From Candidatus Zixiibacteriota bacterium (GTDB lineage: Bacteria; Zixibacteria; MSB-5A5; SM1-73): a DNA stretch of 20,303 bases. The stretch spans positions 1,544,649 through 1,564,951 of the forward strand of contig CP070839.1 in assembly GCA_020341875.1 (NCBI GenBank). The letters run 5' to 3'. This document shows positions 1 to 7,325 of the stretch, piece after piece. Both the position numbers and the translations under genes were made by a program. The notes under the pieces are model-generated. The model was not told the origin of the DNA. It did not search any database and saw only the letters and a program-made list of their open reading frames with translations. Each line of letters starts with the position of its first letter. Position 1 is the first letter of the stretch.

Positions 1-2
1 CC

Positions 3-821
3 ATCGTGCAATCTGAGGTGGACTATCTGGAGAAACTGGGAGTGGAGATCAAGACCAGCTTCGTGGTGGGAATGCTCTGGAGCATCGACGAGCTGTTCAA
101 GGAGGGCTACCATGCCGTATTCATCGGAACCGGGGCCGGGCTTCCAAACTTCATGCGCATCCCAGGAGAGAATCTTAACGGGATCTACTCGGCCAACGAG
201 TACCTCACCAGATCCAATCTGATGAAGGCATACGACTTCCCCAACTATGACACCCCTATCCATTCCGGCAAGAACGTGGTGGTCCTGGGCGGAGGAAACA
301 CCGCCATGGACTCGGTCCGCACCGCCTTGAGACTGGGCGCGGAAAACGCATACATCATGTATCGACGATCACGAAAGGAGATGCCCGCCCGGTTGGATGA
401 GATTCACCATGCCGAACAGGAGGGCGTCCAGTTCCATCTTCTCACCACCCCCATAAAATACAACGGCAATGAGGACGGCTGGGTCACCTCCATGGAGTGT
501 TTGAAGATGGAGCTCGGCGAGCCGGATGCCTCAGGAAGAAGGCGCCCGGTGCCCATCGAAGGATCGAACTTCGTCATGGAGGTGGACACGGTCGTGGTGG
601 CCATCGGCAACAGCTCCAACCCGCTGGTGCCTCAGACCACGCCCGGGTTAGAGGTGAACAAGTGGGGGAATATCATCGCTGATCCTGAAACCATGCGAAC
701 ATCTCGTGAAGGGGTGTGGGCTGGCGGCGACATAGTCACCGGAGGAGCAACGGTGATATTGGCGGCCGGCGCAGGAAAGAAAGCCGCAAAGGACATCCAT
801 CGCTACCTCCAGAACCCCTAA
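3..821 (+). CDS. gltA: NADPH-dependent glutamate synthase small-subunit family oxidoreductase (GltA/NfnB type), 5' partial
   Basis: The frame is open at the left edge, so the GTG at 6 is an internal Val codon and not a start. About 272 residues are present; the family is usually near 460, so the N-terminal Fe-S region and the first FAD-binding GxGxxG lie outside the window. Counting from the Val at base 6, the NADPH-binding glycine motif VVVLGGGNTAMD is at residues 91-102, the basic stretch YRRSRKEMPAR at 119-129, and the C-terminal FAD-binding motif GVWAGGDIVTGGATVILAAG at 236-255. Such flavoproteins move electrons between NADPH and an iron-sulfur/flavin partner in the cytoplasm, either in glutamate synthesis or as the NfnB subunit of ferredoxin:NADP oxidoreductase. 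Sequence alone does not separate these two roles, and the partner gene would be upstream. It is unrelated to the protease cluster. Confidence 0.9.
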   Translation: MVQSEVDYLEKLGVEIKTSFVVGMLWSIDELFKEGYHAVFIGTGAGLPNFMRIPGENLNGIYSANEYLTRSNLMKAYDFPNYDTPIHSGKNVVVLGGGNTAMDSVRTALRLGAENAYIMYRRSRKEMPARLDEIHHAEQEGVQFHLLTTPIKYNGNEDGWVTSMECLKMELGEPDASGRRRPVPIEGSNFVMEVDTVVVAIGNSSNPLVPQTTPGLEVNKWGNIIADPETMRTSREGVWAGGDIVTGGATVILAAGAGKKAAKDIHRYLQNP

Positions 822-883
822 CGTTGTTCTCATGCAACGGCTGTAACGACGCATGAGGCGTGTGCTCTCACTGTGAGACCCTG

Positions 884-889
884 AAGGAG
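884..889 (+). promoter_or_regulatory. ribosome-binding site supporting a GTG start at 895
   Basis: AAGGAG, five bases before the GTG at 895. It is the only Shine-Dalgarno match near the 5' end of the small membrane protein frame and decides the start. Confidence 0.6.
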
Positions 890-894
890 ATAGT

Positions 895-1254
895 GTGCTG
901 AGTATCCTGAAAAGTGTTTACGAGGTTCTGACTATCTCATCGGGGTACGCAGTGGGCCTATTCTTGTGTTTCTTGGTGATAGACTTCCTGTTTTGCCTGC
1001 TAGCCCAAAAGAGAAGGTGCCTCAATCATCTGCGCGGCCAAATCAGACGGCTGGGTATGCCGAGATTAGCGTTGGGAGCTGTGTTGGTGGCAGCCATATG
1101 CGTGAATTTCTTCACTCAATACGAGGTTACTCTCCACTATTGGGTGTCTATCTCCGTATTCAGCTTCCTGATTAGAGTCACTTATCTGGGGTTTGGCGGG
1201 AAGGATCTGCCAAAGCAGAGGGGCTCGAAGAACAACATGATCGGTGACAGCTGA
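895..1254 (+). CDS. small hypothetical membrane protein
   Basis: A 119-residue product that I do not recognise. It has three hydrophobic stretches, about residues 10-37, 57-74 and 80-101. The loop after the first is strongly basic (residues 39-54, with KRR and RR pairs), which by the positive-inside rule puts that loop in the cytoplasm. The tail (102-119) is polar and basic. The start is a GTG at 895, chosen because AAGGAG lies at 884-889, five bases upstream, and no ATG in frame is as well placed. It begins 73 bp after the oxidoreductase gene with no terminator between them, so read-through from that gene is plausible. A perfect 6-bp inverted repeat at 866-878 lies just before the ribosome-binding site. 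No enzymatic motif is visible. Confidence 0.6.
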   Translation: MLSILKSVYEVLTISSGYAVGLFLCFLVIDFLFCLLAQKRRCLNHLRGQIRRLGMPRLALGAVLVAAICVNFFTQYEVTLHYWVSISVFSFLIRVTYLGFGGKDLPKQRGSKNNMIGDS

Positions 1255-1363
1255 TCTGTATCCTCCGCCTGGCGCAAGTTATCATCCGCATCCGAGAGTT
1301 CGGCGATGATGATAACATCCTTTCTGAGCAGAAGTGGCATTCGAGTTCCATCCGACAAACTGC

Positions 1364-1397
1364 AACGCCCGCCAGGTTTTCGAGCCTGGCGGGCGTT
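1364..1397. terminator. hairpin terminator between converging genes
   Basis: Perfect 13-bp stem (AACGCCCGCCAGG, 1364-1376, pairing with 1385-1397) around an 8-nt loop TTTTCGAG. On the plus strand it is followed by a pyrimidine-rich CTTCTTTC, and it lies about 110 bp after the small membrane protein gene. On the minus strand it begins 32 bases after the stop of the 4261-1430 metalloprotease gene, with only a weak T run beyond. It is probably used from both sides, better on the plus strand. Confidence 0.75.
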
Positions 1398-1429
1398 CTT
1401 CTTTCGAACAGAAAGTCTTGCTGTCTTTG

Positions 1430-4261
1430 CTATGGATTGCCGGGAGGCGGTCCACCCTTGTACAGGTAGTTGATCACGTAAAGACAATCTGCTACATCCA
1501 CCACACCATCTACGTTCGGATCTCCGCAGTCGGTGACGGGATCGCATTGCGGTGCGGGGCCACCCTTATAGAGGTAATTGATGAAGTACACAACGTCGCT
1601 CAGACCCACCTCCCCGTCGCCATTCGCATCGCCACTGACGATATAGCTGCACGCATAGACGGAGAGGGTGAAGTCGTCGACGCCTGCCTCGACCACCGAA
1701 CCAGCGTTCAAGTCCGAGGCTTCGAAGCGGACCTTAACCTGGTTGGTGAGCGTCACGAAATCGCCGACCATGAAGGTATGTTCATTCCAGCCCTCAGAGG
1801 TCACCGGTCCGATCGTCTCGACTAAGGTCCAGTTTGTACCGTCGTTACTGGACACATAGACCTTGAACAGATCGTTGTTGGGGTCGTTCCCGTTATTGTT
1901 GGTGTACCACAGGGCGTAGTGAATGCCGGCGTTAGCATCATCGCTCAGATCGAAGGAGGGTGAAATCAACCAGGTTATCCCGTCATCGACGTCGGAGTTA
2001 CCATCCACGTTATCGGTGAGGTAGCATGCACCCGAGCCGTCGAAATCGGTGGGCGGATCGCCCCGATCGCCGCCGCCAACCGGAACGCCGCGAGTCCAGG
2101 CTCCGTCGGTGAGATAGGGATCGTTCTCCACAGTCCAGCCAAGGTGCGTCTGGAAATCGTCGGCGAACACAACTTCGATACCCTCTGCCGCAACCGTAGA
2201 AAAGACCTCGGCTGGAGCGCCCGTAGGCCAGAACTGAGACTGCCCCAGGGTGGTCTGGGCTTCGAAGTAGTAGGAGACCTGGGTGCCGCAATCGACACTT
2301 GGGAAGACTGCATCGTAGACGTTCGGGGTTACCTCGGTCATTGCGGTCTGGGTCCAGCCTGAACCGTCGTCGATATAGATCACTCCGGTGCCGGGTTGAG
2401 GTTCGCCGGTGATGCCGCTGACTTCTACCCGCACCGTGGTCCCGCCGACCGGCAAGATAAGATCGGGAAGACCCTCGGGGAAAGAGAAGCCTAAGAGCAT
2501 CAGCGCGGGCGCATCCATATTGTGAGCGCCGAAACCGGCAGCGATTTCATAGTAATGAGGCGTGCCGTCATAGATGTTCCCGTTGTCATCGTCTAAGGTA
2601 AGGTAGTCGATGGTGATGCTGGGATTGATGTCTGTTCCCGTGTGCAACAGCATAGCGTTGACGGCGAGGTTGGAGAGAATCTGCTTATAGGTGAAGGGGT
2701 TGGTGACAACCAGCTCGTTGCGGGTGCTCCAGACGCAGCCGGAAAGGAGCTGGCCGCAGTAATGGATCTCGCCCGTACAAGGATACTGCATGGTGTTATC
2801 CGCATTGCGCAGAGGCTCGTCACAGTTTCCAAAAAAGCCCCACCCGGTGCCGGGCTCGTCCAGGATCAAGAGCCCCATCACGTCACCCATACCCTCGCCG
2901 TAGGCACCCTGGCCGCTGCCAGCCATCGCCACCAGGTGATGCCCGTATTCGTGATGAATCACCGAGGACCAGGCGGTGTTGGGATACCCGCCGGCGGCCA
3001 GACAGAAGGTAATAGAGTAGCCGTCATACCAGGCATTGCCGGGACAGTAACCGGTGTTGTCGTTGACGTACACCGGAAACTCGTTCTGCTGCAAGCCCGG
3101 ATAGGACGGGTTGTGGACCAGAGTGAAGTCGCGCACCACGTTGGCCTGTAAGTAGCCGTTGACCTCGGCTCGGTTGAACTCGTCGGTGTTAAGATCGTTG
3201 TGCATGAAGCTGGCCGGACCGGGCGGTGTGACCGTCTCGGACAAAAGCGCATCCGCACCGGCTTGATTGTAGACCCGGAACCACTCGCCCCGCAGTGGCG
3301 ACTCGACCGTCACCGGCGAAGTACCGGCGTTGGGAATGACGAAGTTGCCCCTGGAATCCGCGTAGGCTGTGGTGGCACCGATGTTTACTCTCGCCCAAGG
3401 CATGGGCTCCGGCAGCTCCTCCTCGCAGAAATCTGCCGCCCTGCCCTGGGTGGCCTTACCGGACACCGTACCTTCAACGTCCTCGAATATGATCAAGTTC
3501 TCCTGGTAGAGGATAGCACCTGTTTCCGCATGCATCACGAAAAGATACCTCTCCGGATCGCTGCCGTCCGCCGGGCGCCCGTTGTCACCGATGAAGCTGT
3601 AGGCCACGGTGGGCTCATCCATCAGACCTTCAACACCGGCCCAGATCACCAGTTCCGGTTGGCTGAAGTTGGTCAGGTTGGGCGAAACTCTCAGGGCGTT
3701 GTTGATGCCGCGGTCCGGATCAAGAGCAAGCGAGCCGATCTGGGGATCAAACTGCATAAGACTGCGCAGGTCGGCTGAAGCAAGCACAAGGGGATACTCC
3801 GCTTCGTTTCGCACCAGCAGAACCAGACGTGTGCCGAAGACAGGAATGCCCTGCTTAGACTGGCTATAGTAGACGCCCACGAACTTGTAGTTGCCGGTCT
3901 CGGGCTCATACATGATCGGCTGGACGTAGCGGTCACCCAGGTCCACTGCATCTACCCCGAGCAGGCGAGCATTGGCCTGCAGGAAGTTCTCGGCGCTCTG
4001 CTCCGGGCTGGCGCCGAACGAGAAGGCTTCTCCGTAAAGGCGCTCAATTCGACCCTGATGCTTGTACGCGGCCACCTGAGCAGTAGTGTTGTTGAGCTTA
4101 ACCGAAAAATGACCCTCGATAGCGGCGGGATTCGCTCCTTCGTCGGGCTGGCTGCCCGAATCCGACGCGTCCCCCAACGCTCCGCCAGACCAGGCCACCA
4201 ACATCAATGCCGCAATCGAGACAGTCAACACAAAGCCAAAAACAGTAGCTCTTTGTTTCAT
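1430..4261 (-). CDS. secreted M36-like zinc metalloprotease with FTP propeptide and C-terminal dockerin-like domain
   Basis: 943 residues. Signal peptide 1-30 (ends ALG|DA). FTP/PepSY-like propeptide about 48-260, including YYSQSKQGIPVFGTRLVLLV (131-150). Zinc site H437-E438-Y-G-H441, with the probable third ligand E456 in GAYGEGMGD, as in fungalysin-type gluzincins. The catalytic region ends near DGTPHYYEIAAGFGAHNMD (565-583). Then come an Ig-like domain (about 590-690), a beta-sandwich (697-871) and a dockerin-like pair of calcium loops (D878-D889, D914-D925). Expected role: calcium-dependent extracellular proteolysis after removal of the propeptide. The ATG at 4261 has AAGGAG at 4271-4276, nine bases away, and its own promoter at 4382-4409. 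It is a close paralogue of the 17255-13293 product but lacks that protein's TSP3 and second Ig-like block. The second dockerin loop is followed by an unusual Cys (926). Substrate is unknown. Confidence 0.93.
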   Translation of the reverse strand: MKQRATVFGFVLTVSIAALMLVAWSGGALGDASDSGSQPDEGANPAAIEGHFSVKLNNTTAQVAAYKHQGRIERLYGEAFSFGASPEQSAENFLQANARLLGVDAVDLGDRYVQPIMYEPETGNYKFVGVYYSQSKQGIPVFGTRLVLLVRNEAEYPLVLASADLRSLMQFDPQIGSLALDPDRGINNALRVSPNLTNFSQPELVIWAGVEGLMDEPTVAYSFIGDNGRPADGSDPERYLFVMHAETGAILYQENLIIFEDVEGTVSGKATQGRAADFCEEELPEPMPWARVNIGATTAYADSRGNFVIPNAGTSPVTVESPLRGEWFRVYNQAGADALLSETVTPPGPASFMHNDLNTDEFNRAEVNGYLQANVVRDFTLVHNPSYPGLQQNEFPVYVNDNTGYCPGNAWYDGYSITFCLAAGGYPNTAWSSVIHHEYGHHLVAMAGSGQGAYGEGMGDVMGLLILDEPGTGWGFFGNCDEPLRNADNTMQYPCTGEIHYCGQLLSGCVWSTRNELVVTNPFTYKQILSNLAVNAMLLHTGTDINPSITIDYLTLDDDNGNIYDGTPHYYEIAAGFGAHNMDAPALMLLGFSFPEGLPDLILPVGGTTVRVEVSGITGEPQPGTGVIYIDDGSGWTQTAMTEVTPNVYDAVFPSVDCGTQVSYYFEAQTTLGQSQFWPTGAPAEVFSTVAAEGIEVVFADDFQTHLGWTVENDPYLTDGAWTRGVPVGGGDRGDPPTDFDGSGACYLTDNVDGNSDVDDGITWLISPSFDLSDDANAGIHYALWYTNNNGNDPNNDLFKVYVSSNDGTNWTLVETIGPVTSEGWNEHTFMVGDFVTLTNQVKVRFEASDLNAGSVVEAGVDDFTLSVYACSYIVSGDANGDGEVGLSDVVYFINYLYKGGPAPQCDPVTDCGDPNVDGVVDVADCLYVINYLYKGGPPPGNP

Positions 4262-4714
4262 GCTGCCCTTCTCCTTTGTGAGTTGGAAAGCGTTTACAGT
4301 TCGTTATCCTTCAAGTCAACCCCAGAAAGAAAACCAGAAGTTTTGTGTTCGCTGATTCCCGGTCATTCCACTCTTAGTGAAAATATACTCAATTCCTTGA
4401 TCCTGTCAAGTGTTAAACGAGAGATCGTGTCACCCGTATCTGGGCATGAACCGCAGATCATGTTCGGACACGAAGAGAAGATGGTCGGATAGCGACCAAT
4501 CCCTACACGTCGGCTCAGCCATCCGGTGGAGGAGTTTTGTCGAATCAAAGAGGAGGTTATAGCGAGAACAGAACAGCAACCATGTGTTGGATAGCCGAGA
4601 ATCCGGTCGAAAGCAGGGCCGATTCCTCTCTGGACCCCGCAATCTCAATAGTTCTGTGCCTGGGCACCTCTGAATGCGCGCAAGCTTGTGTCCCCAGCTC
4701 AAATCACTCTTCAG
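4262..4714. other. intergenic region with leader and promoter of the downstream metalloprotease gene
   Basis: 453 bp without a convincing gene. The part next to the metalloprotease gene holds its ribosome-binding site, a leader of about 115 nt and the promoter at 4382-4409. The rest (4410-4714) follows the stop of the 7135-4715 protease gene and has no clear Rho-independent terminator. Two small hairpins (TGGTCG/CGACCA at 4482-4498 and GTGCC/GGCAC near 4660) are too weak to call. Short open frames here have no ribosome-binding site or recognisable sequence. Confidence 0.6.
4382..4409 (-). promoter_or_regulatory. sigma70-type promoter of the 4261-1430 metalloprotease gene
   Basis: Read on the minus strand: TTGACA (4404-4409), 16-bp spacer, TATATT (4382-4387), preceded by TTAACAC. 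The predicted leader is about 115 nt. The same two hexamers occur before four other protease transcription units in this window. Confidence 0.75.
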
Positions 4715-7135
4715 TTACGGACTGCCCGGTGGCGGTCCGCCTTTGTACAGGTAATTCACCAGATAGAGAACGTCGCCCACGTCCACCAGACCGTCGCTAT
4801 TGACATCTCCGCACTCAGTGACCGGATCGCATTCAGGCGGAGAACCGTTCTTGTACAGGTAACTGACCAGATAAACCACGTCTCCTATATTCACCTCTCC
4901 ATCCCCATTGGCATCGCCGCAAGAGGTCATACACATGTATACGGAGACGAGGAAATCGTCAATACCCGCCTCCACCACTGAGGGAAGGCTGATATCTGAC
5001 ACTAGGAAGCGAACCTTCACCTGTCCGGTTGGCGGGAGGAAGTCTTCCACCAGAAAACTACGCACCGTCCACCCGGGCGAGGTTTCGGGTCCAATGGTCT
5101 CGACCAGAGCCCAGTCCGCGCCGCCGCTGTTGGAGACGTAGACTTTGAAGTAATCGTTATCCGGATCTCCGCCGAAGTTGTTGGTGTACCACAGGGCGTA
5201 CTGGACCGTCGCGCCCACACCCTCGCTGGTGGAGATATTTGGTGAGATGAGCCAGGTGAAACCACCATCCACATCGGAATCACCGTCTTCGTTTTCAGTG
5301 AGATAGCATTGGCCTGATCCGTCATAATCTGTTGGCGGATCGCCCAAATCACCGCCCCCAACCGGAACGCCCCGCTCCCACGCCCCGCCGGTGAGATTGG
5401 GATCGTTCTCCACGCTCCAGCCGACAACAGTCTCGAAACTGTCGGTGAAGACCGGGGCGAATCGTCCCACGAACGTGGAGAACACCGAAGCAGGCGCATC
5501 AGAGGGCTGGCACATGGTGCCGGTCTCAGCTGCCTGAGCGCTGAAATAGAACTCGAGAGTTTGAGCACAGCCCACCGGCGGCAACGCAGCCTCATACAGA
5601 TCGCCGCCCAGAGACGTCAAGGATGACTCATGATAGGCGCCGCCGTCATGGCAATAATGAACCTTACCAGTGCCCGGGACGTACGAATCGTCCATGTCGA
5701 TGATCTGCACTCTGATCGTGATCGGAAGGTTCGGCTGGACCCACTCCGGCAGACCGTCCGGAAAGAGAATGCCCAACGGATTCTCTGAAGTGGCCAGGGC
5801 CTTGATGCAGAAGTTGGCTGTGCCGGTCCAGGGCGGGTCGTCGAAATCCTGCAGATCCGCCCAGACAGCGCCATCTCTGTAGTAGCTCTCACCGGGACGA
5901 GCAGAGGACTCCACGATGGTGCGATACTGGGCACCCAGCAGAACCGGAACGTCCGAGGTGCGGTCGTAGGGATGACCGCCGGCCGAAAGATGCAAATAGA
6001 GGTAGAAATCGTCGTTGGGCGTAAGCGAGACCGGCGTTTCCAGGTCTACGGTGTGAAATCCCGAATACTCGATGAAGCCGGTCTTGCTGGAGAGTTGATC
6101 CAAAAGCTGGCCGCCTTCAAAACGATCGTAGACTATTGCCGTGAAAGTCACGCTGTCCACAGCGGTGAAAAAGCTTACCCCCCTTAGTATCTCCTTACCC
6201 TCGGCAGGAACGCCAGCAGTGAAGGCGTTGAATGCTTCACTGCAATCCTCCTTGGTATCTCGCCAGCCGTGGTAATCGTGATAGTAGAAACGATCGTAGG
6301 CCATCGGCTCCACGTTCTGAAAGGAGATTGCACCCATCTCCGGATGGTGACCGGCGTGCTTATCATAGTAGGAGATCCAGAAATAGCCGTCCAGCCCCCA
6401 GTTTCCCCAGCTGTTCTTGCACAGCCAGGCACCGGGCCAGGTAGCCTGCGTCCACTTATAGTCGTCCCAACCCACAATCGCCACCGCGTGGTTGGGATCC
6501 AGTGGATCGTTCGGAGGCTGGTAGTGGGTATAGTAATAATAATCCATGAATGAGGAGTTGGAGCACAAGCAGGTCGCCATGACCCCCTTGGTCATGATCT
6601 TCTCCTTGATGGTATTGATGTTGCTCAGATCCGAACCGGCAACGAACCACTCGATGTCCCGGGGGTAGTAGTAGTGCCAACTGGAATCATATCTGGGAGG
6701 AGGATCGTCGTAGGACTGCCCATCGATATCCCGCACCGCTCCCTCGCCCCTGGCCAGGTAGGCGGAGGCGACCCGGTAATCGCCGCCCTGGTGCACGGTC
6801 AGCCCGCCACCGGTAGGGGGATCGGTATCGTCATTATTGTGCCGGTTAAACCCGTTCCACCAATCCAGGTGGTACTCCGCTAAGTCGGGCTCACCCGCCT
6901 CGCCGGCAGCCTCCCAGGCGCCTGTCATGAGGAGGTTACCCTCCATGGCGGCCATGGTGCCGTGCGTCCAGCAGGTGCCTCCCCACTGGTCCTTGATCGA
7001 GGTTACGTAGTTCTCGCCCCCCACGTCTCTTAAGTCGAAGGAACTCGGCGGATCTGCAGCGAAAGAAGCTCCAGACATCAACGCCACCACCGAGATCACC
7101 AAGACAAGATTCCTGTAAGTATCCGTCTTTCTCAT
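4715..7135 (-). CDS. secreted C1A papain-like cysteine protease with lectin-like domain and C-terminal dockerin-like domain
   Basis: 806 residues from the ATG at 7135, chosen because AAGGAG lies nine bases upstream and a clean signal peptide follows (1-26, ASFA|ADPP). An in-frame start at 7312 would add 59 residues of non-secretory sequence. The mature protease starts at once (PPSSFDLRDVGG) with no I29 inhibitor prodomain. Papain-type active site: Q50, C55 (GGTCWTHG), H216 (DPNHAVAIVGW) and N241 (CKNSWG). Residues about 285-450 resemble the lectin-like domain attached to many bacterial C1A proteases. The tail is an Ig-like domain (453-555), a beta-sandwich (557-735) and dockerin loops D741-D752 and D777-D788. 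It follows the 9791-7326 gene by 190 bp with no promoter of the cluster type and no terminator, so the two probably form an operon. Its beta-sandwich resembles that of the 12661-10217 product, while the rest resembles the 9791-7326 product. Confidence 0.92.
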   Translation of the reverse strand: MRKTDTYRNLVLVISVVALMSGASFAADPPSSFDLRDVGGENYVTSIKDQWGGTCWTHGTMAAMEGNLLMTGAWEAAGEAGEPDLAEYHLDWWNGFNRHNNDDTDPPTGGGLTVHQGGDYRVASAYLARGEGAVRDIDGQSYDDPPPRYDSSWHYYYPRDIEWFVAGSDLSNINTIKEKIMTKGVMATCLCSNSSFMDYYYYTHYQPPNDPLDPNHAVAIVGWDDYKWTQATWPGAWLCKNSWGNWGLDGYFWISYYDKHAGHHPEMGAISFQNVEPMAYDRFYYHDYHGWRDTKEDCSEAFNAFTAGVPAEGKEILRGVSFFTAVDSVTFTAIVYDRFEGGQLLDQLSSKTGFIEYSGFHTVDLETPVSLTPNDDFYLYLHLSAGGHPYDRTSDVPVLLGAQYRTIVESSARPGESYYRDGAVWADLQDFDDPPWTGTANFCIKALATSENPLGILFPDGLPEWVQPNLPITIRVQIIDMDDSYVPGTGKVHYCHDGGAYHESSLTSLGGDLYEAALPPVGCAQTLEFYFSAQAAETGTMCQPSDAPASVFSTFVGRFAPVFTDSFETVVGWSVENDPNLTGGAWERGVPVGGGDLGDPPTDYDGSGQCYLTENEDGDSDVDGGFTWLISPNISTSEGVGATVQYALWYTNNFGGDPDNDYFKVYVSNSGGADWALVETIGPETSPGWTVRSFLVEDFLPPTGQVKVRFLVSDISLPSVVEAGIDDFLVSVYMCMTSCGDANGDGEVNIGDVVYLVSYLYKNGSPPECDPVTECGDVNSDGLVDVGDVLYLVNYLYKGGPPPGSP

Positions 7136-7144
7136 AGGGCCCCA

Positions 7145-7150
7145 CTCCTT
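7145..7150 (-). promoter_or_regulatory. ribosome-binding site deciding the start at 7135
   Basis: AAGGAG on the minus strand, nine bases before the ATG at 7135. It favours this start over the in-frame codon at 7312. Confidence 0.75.
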
Positions 7151-7325
7151 TTTCAGCCCAACGTCAATACTTTTCATCCAGCCGCTCCCACCGGAGAGGA
7201 GGCTCAATTCATTAATCGATCTTGCGACTAGTTCTCTTTTTCCGCTCGGCTTTCCGAAACATCCCAACGAGGTTTGGCCCTTGCAACGCAACCCACTCCT
7301 CCGTTGGGTCAAGCCCTTTAATCGA

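Noticed and set aside
1278..1316. Inverted repeat GTTATCATC/GATGATAAC
   Set aside because: The loop is 21 nt, the arms are 9 bp and AT-rich, and a much stronger 13-bp hairpin follows within 50 bases, so no separate role is supported.
4474..4499. Possible terminator of the 7135-4715 gene
   Set aside because: The stem is only 6 bp (TGGTCG/CGACCA) with TCTTCTCTT after it, and it lies over 200 bases past the stop, beyond the next gene's promoter on the minus strand.
7136..7325. A separate promoter for the 7135-4715 protease gene (TTGACC near 7310 or TTGACG near 7165, minus strand)
   Set aside because: Neither is followed by an AT-rich -10 at 16-18 bp, unlike the five clear promoters. Co-transcription with the upstream gene is simpler.
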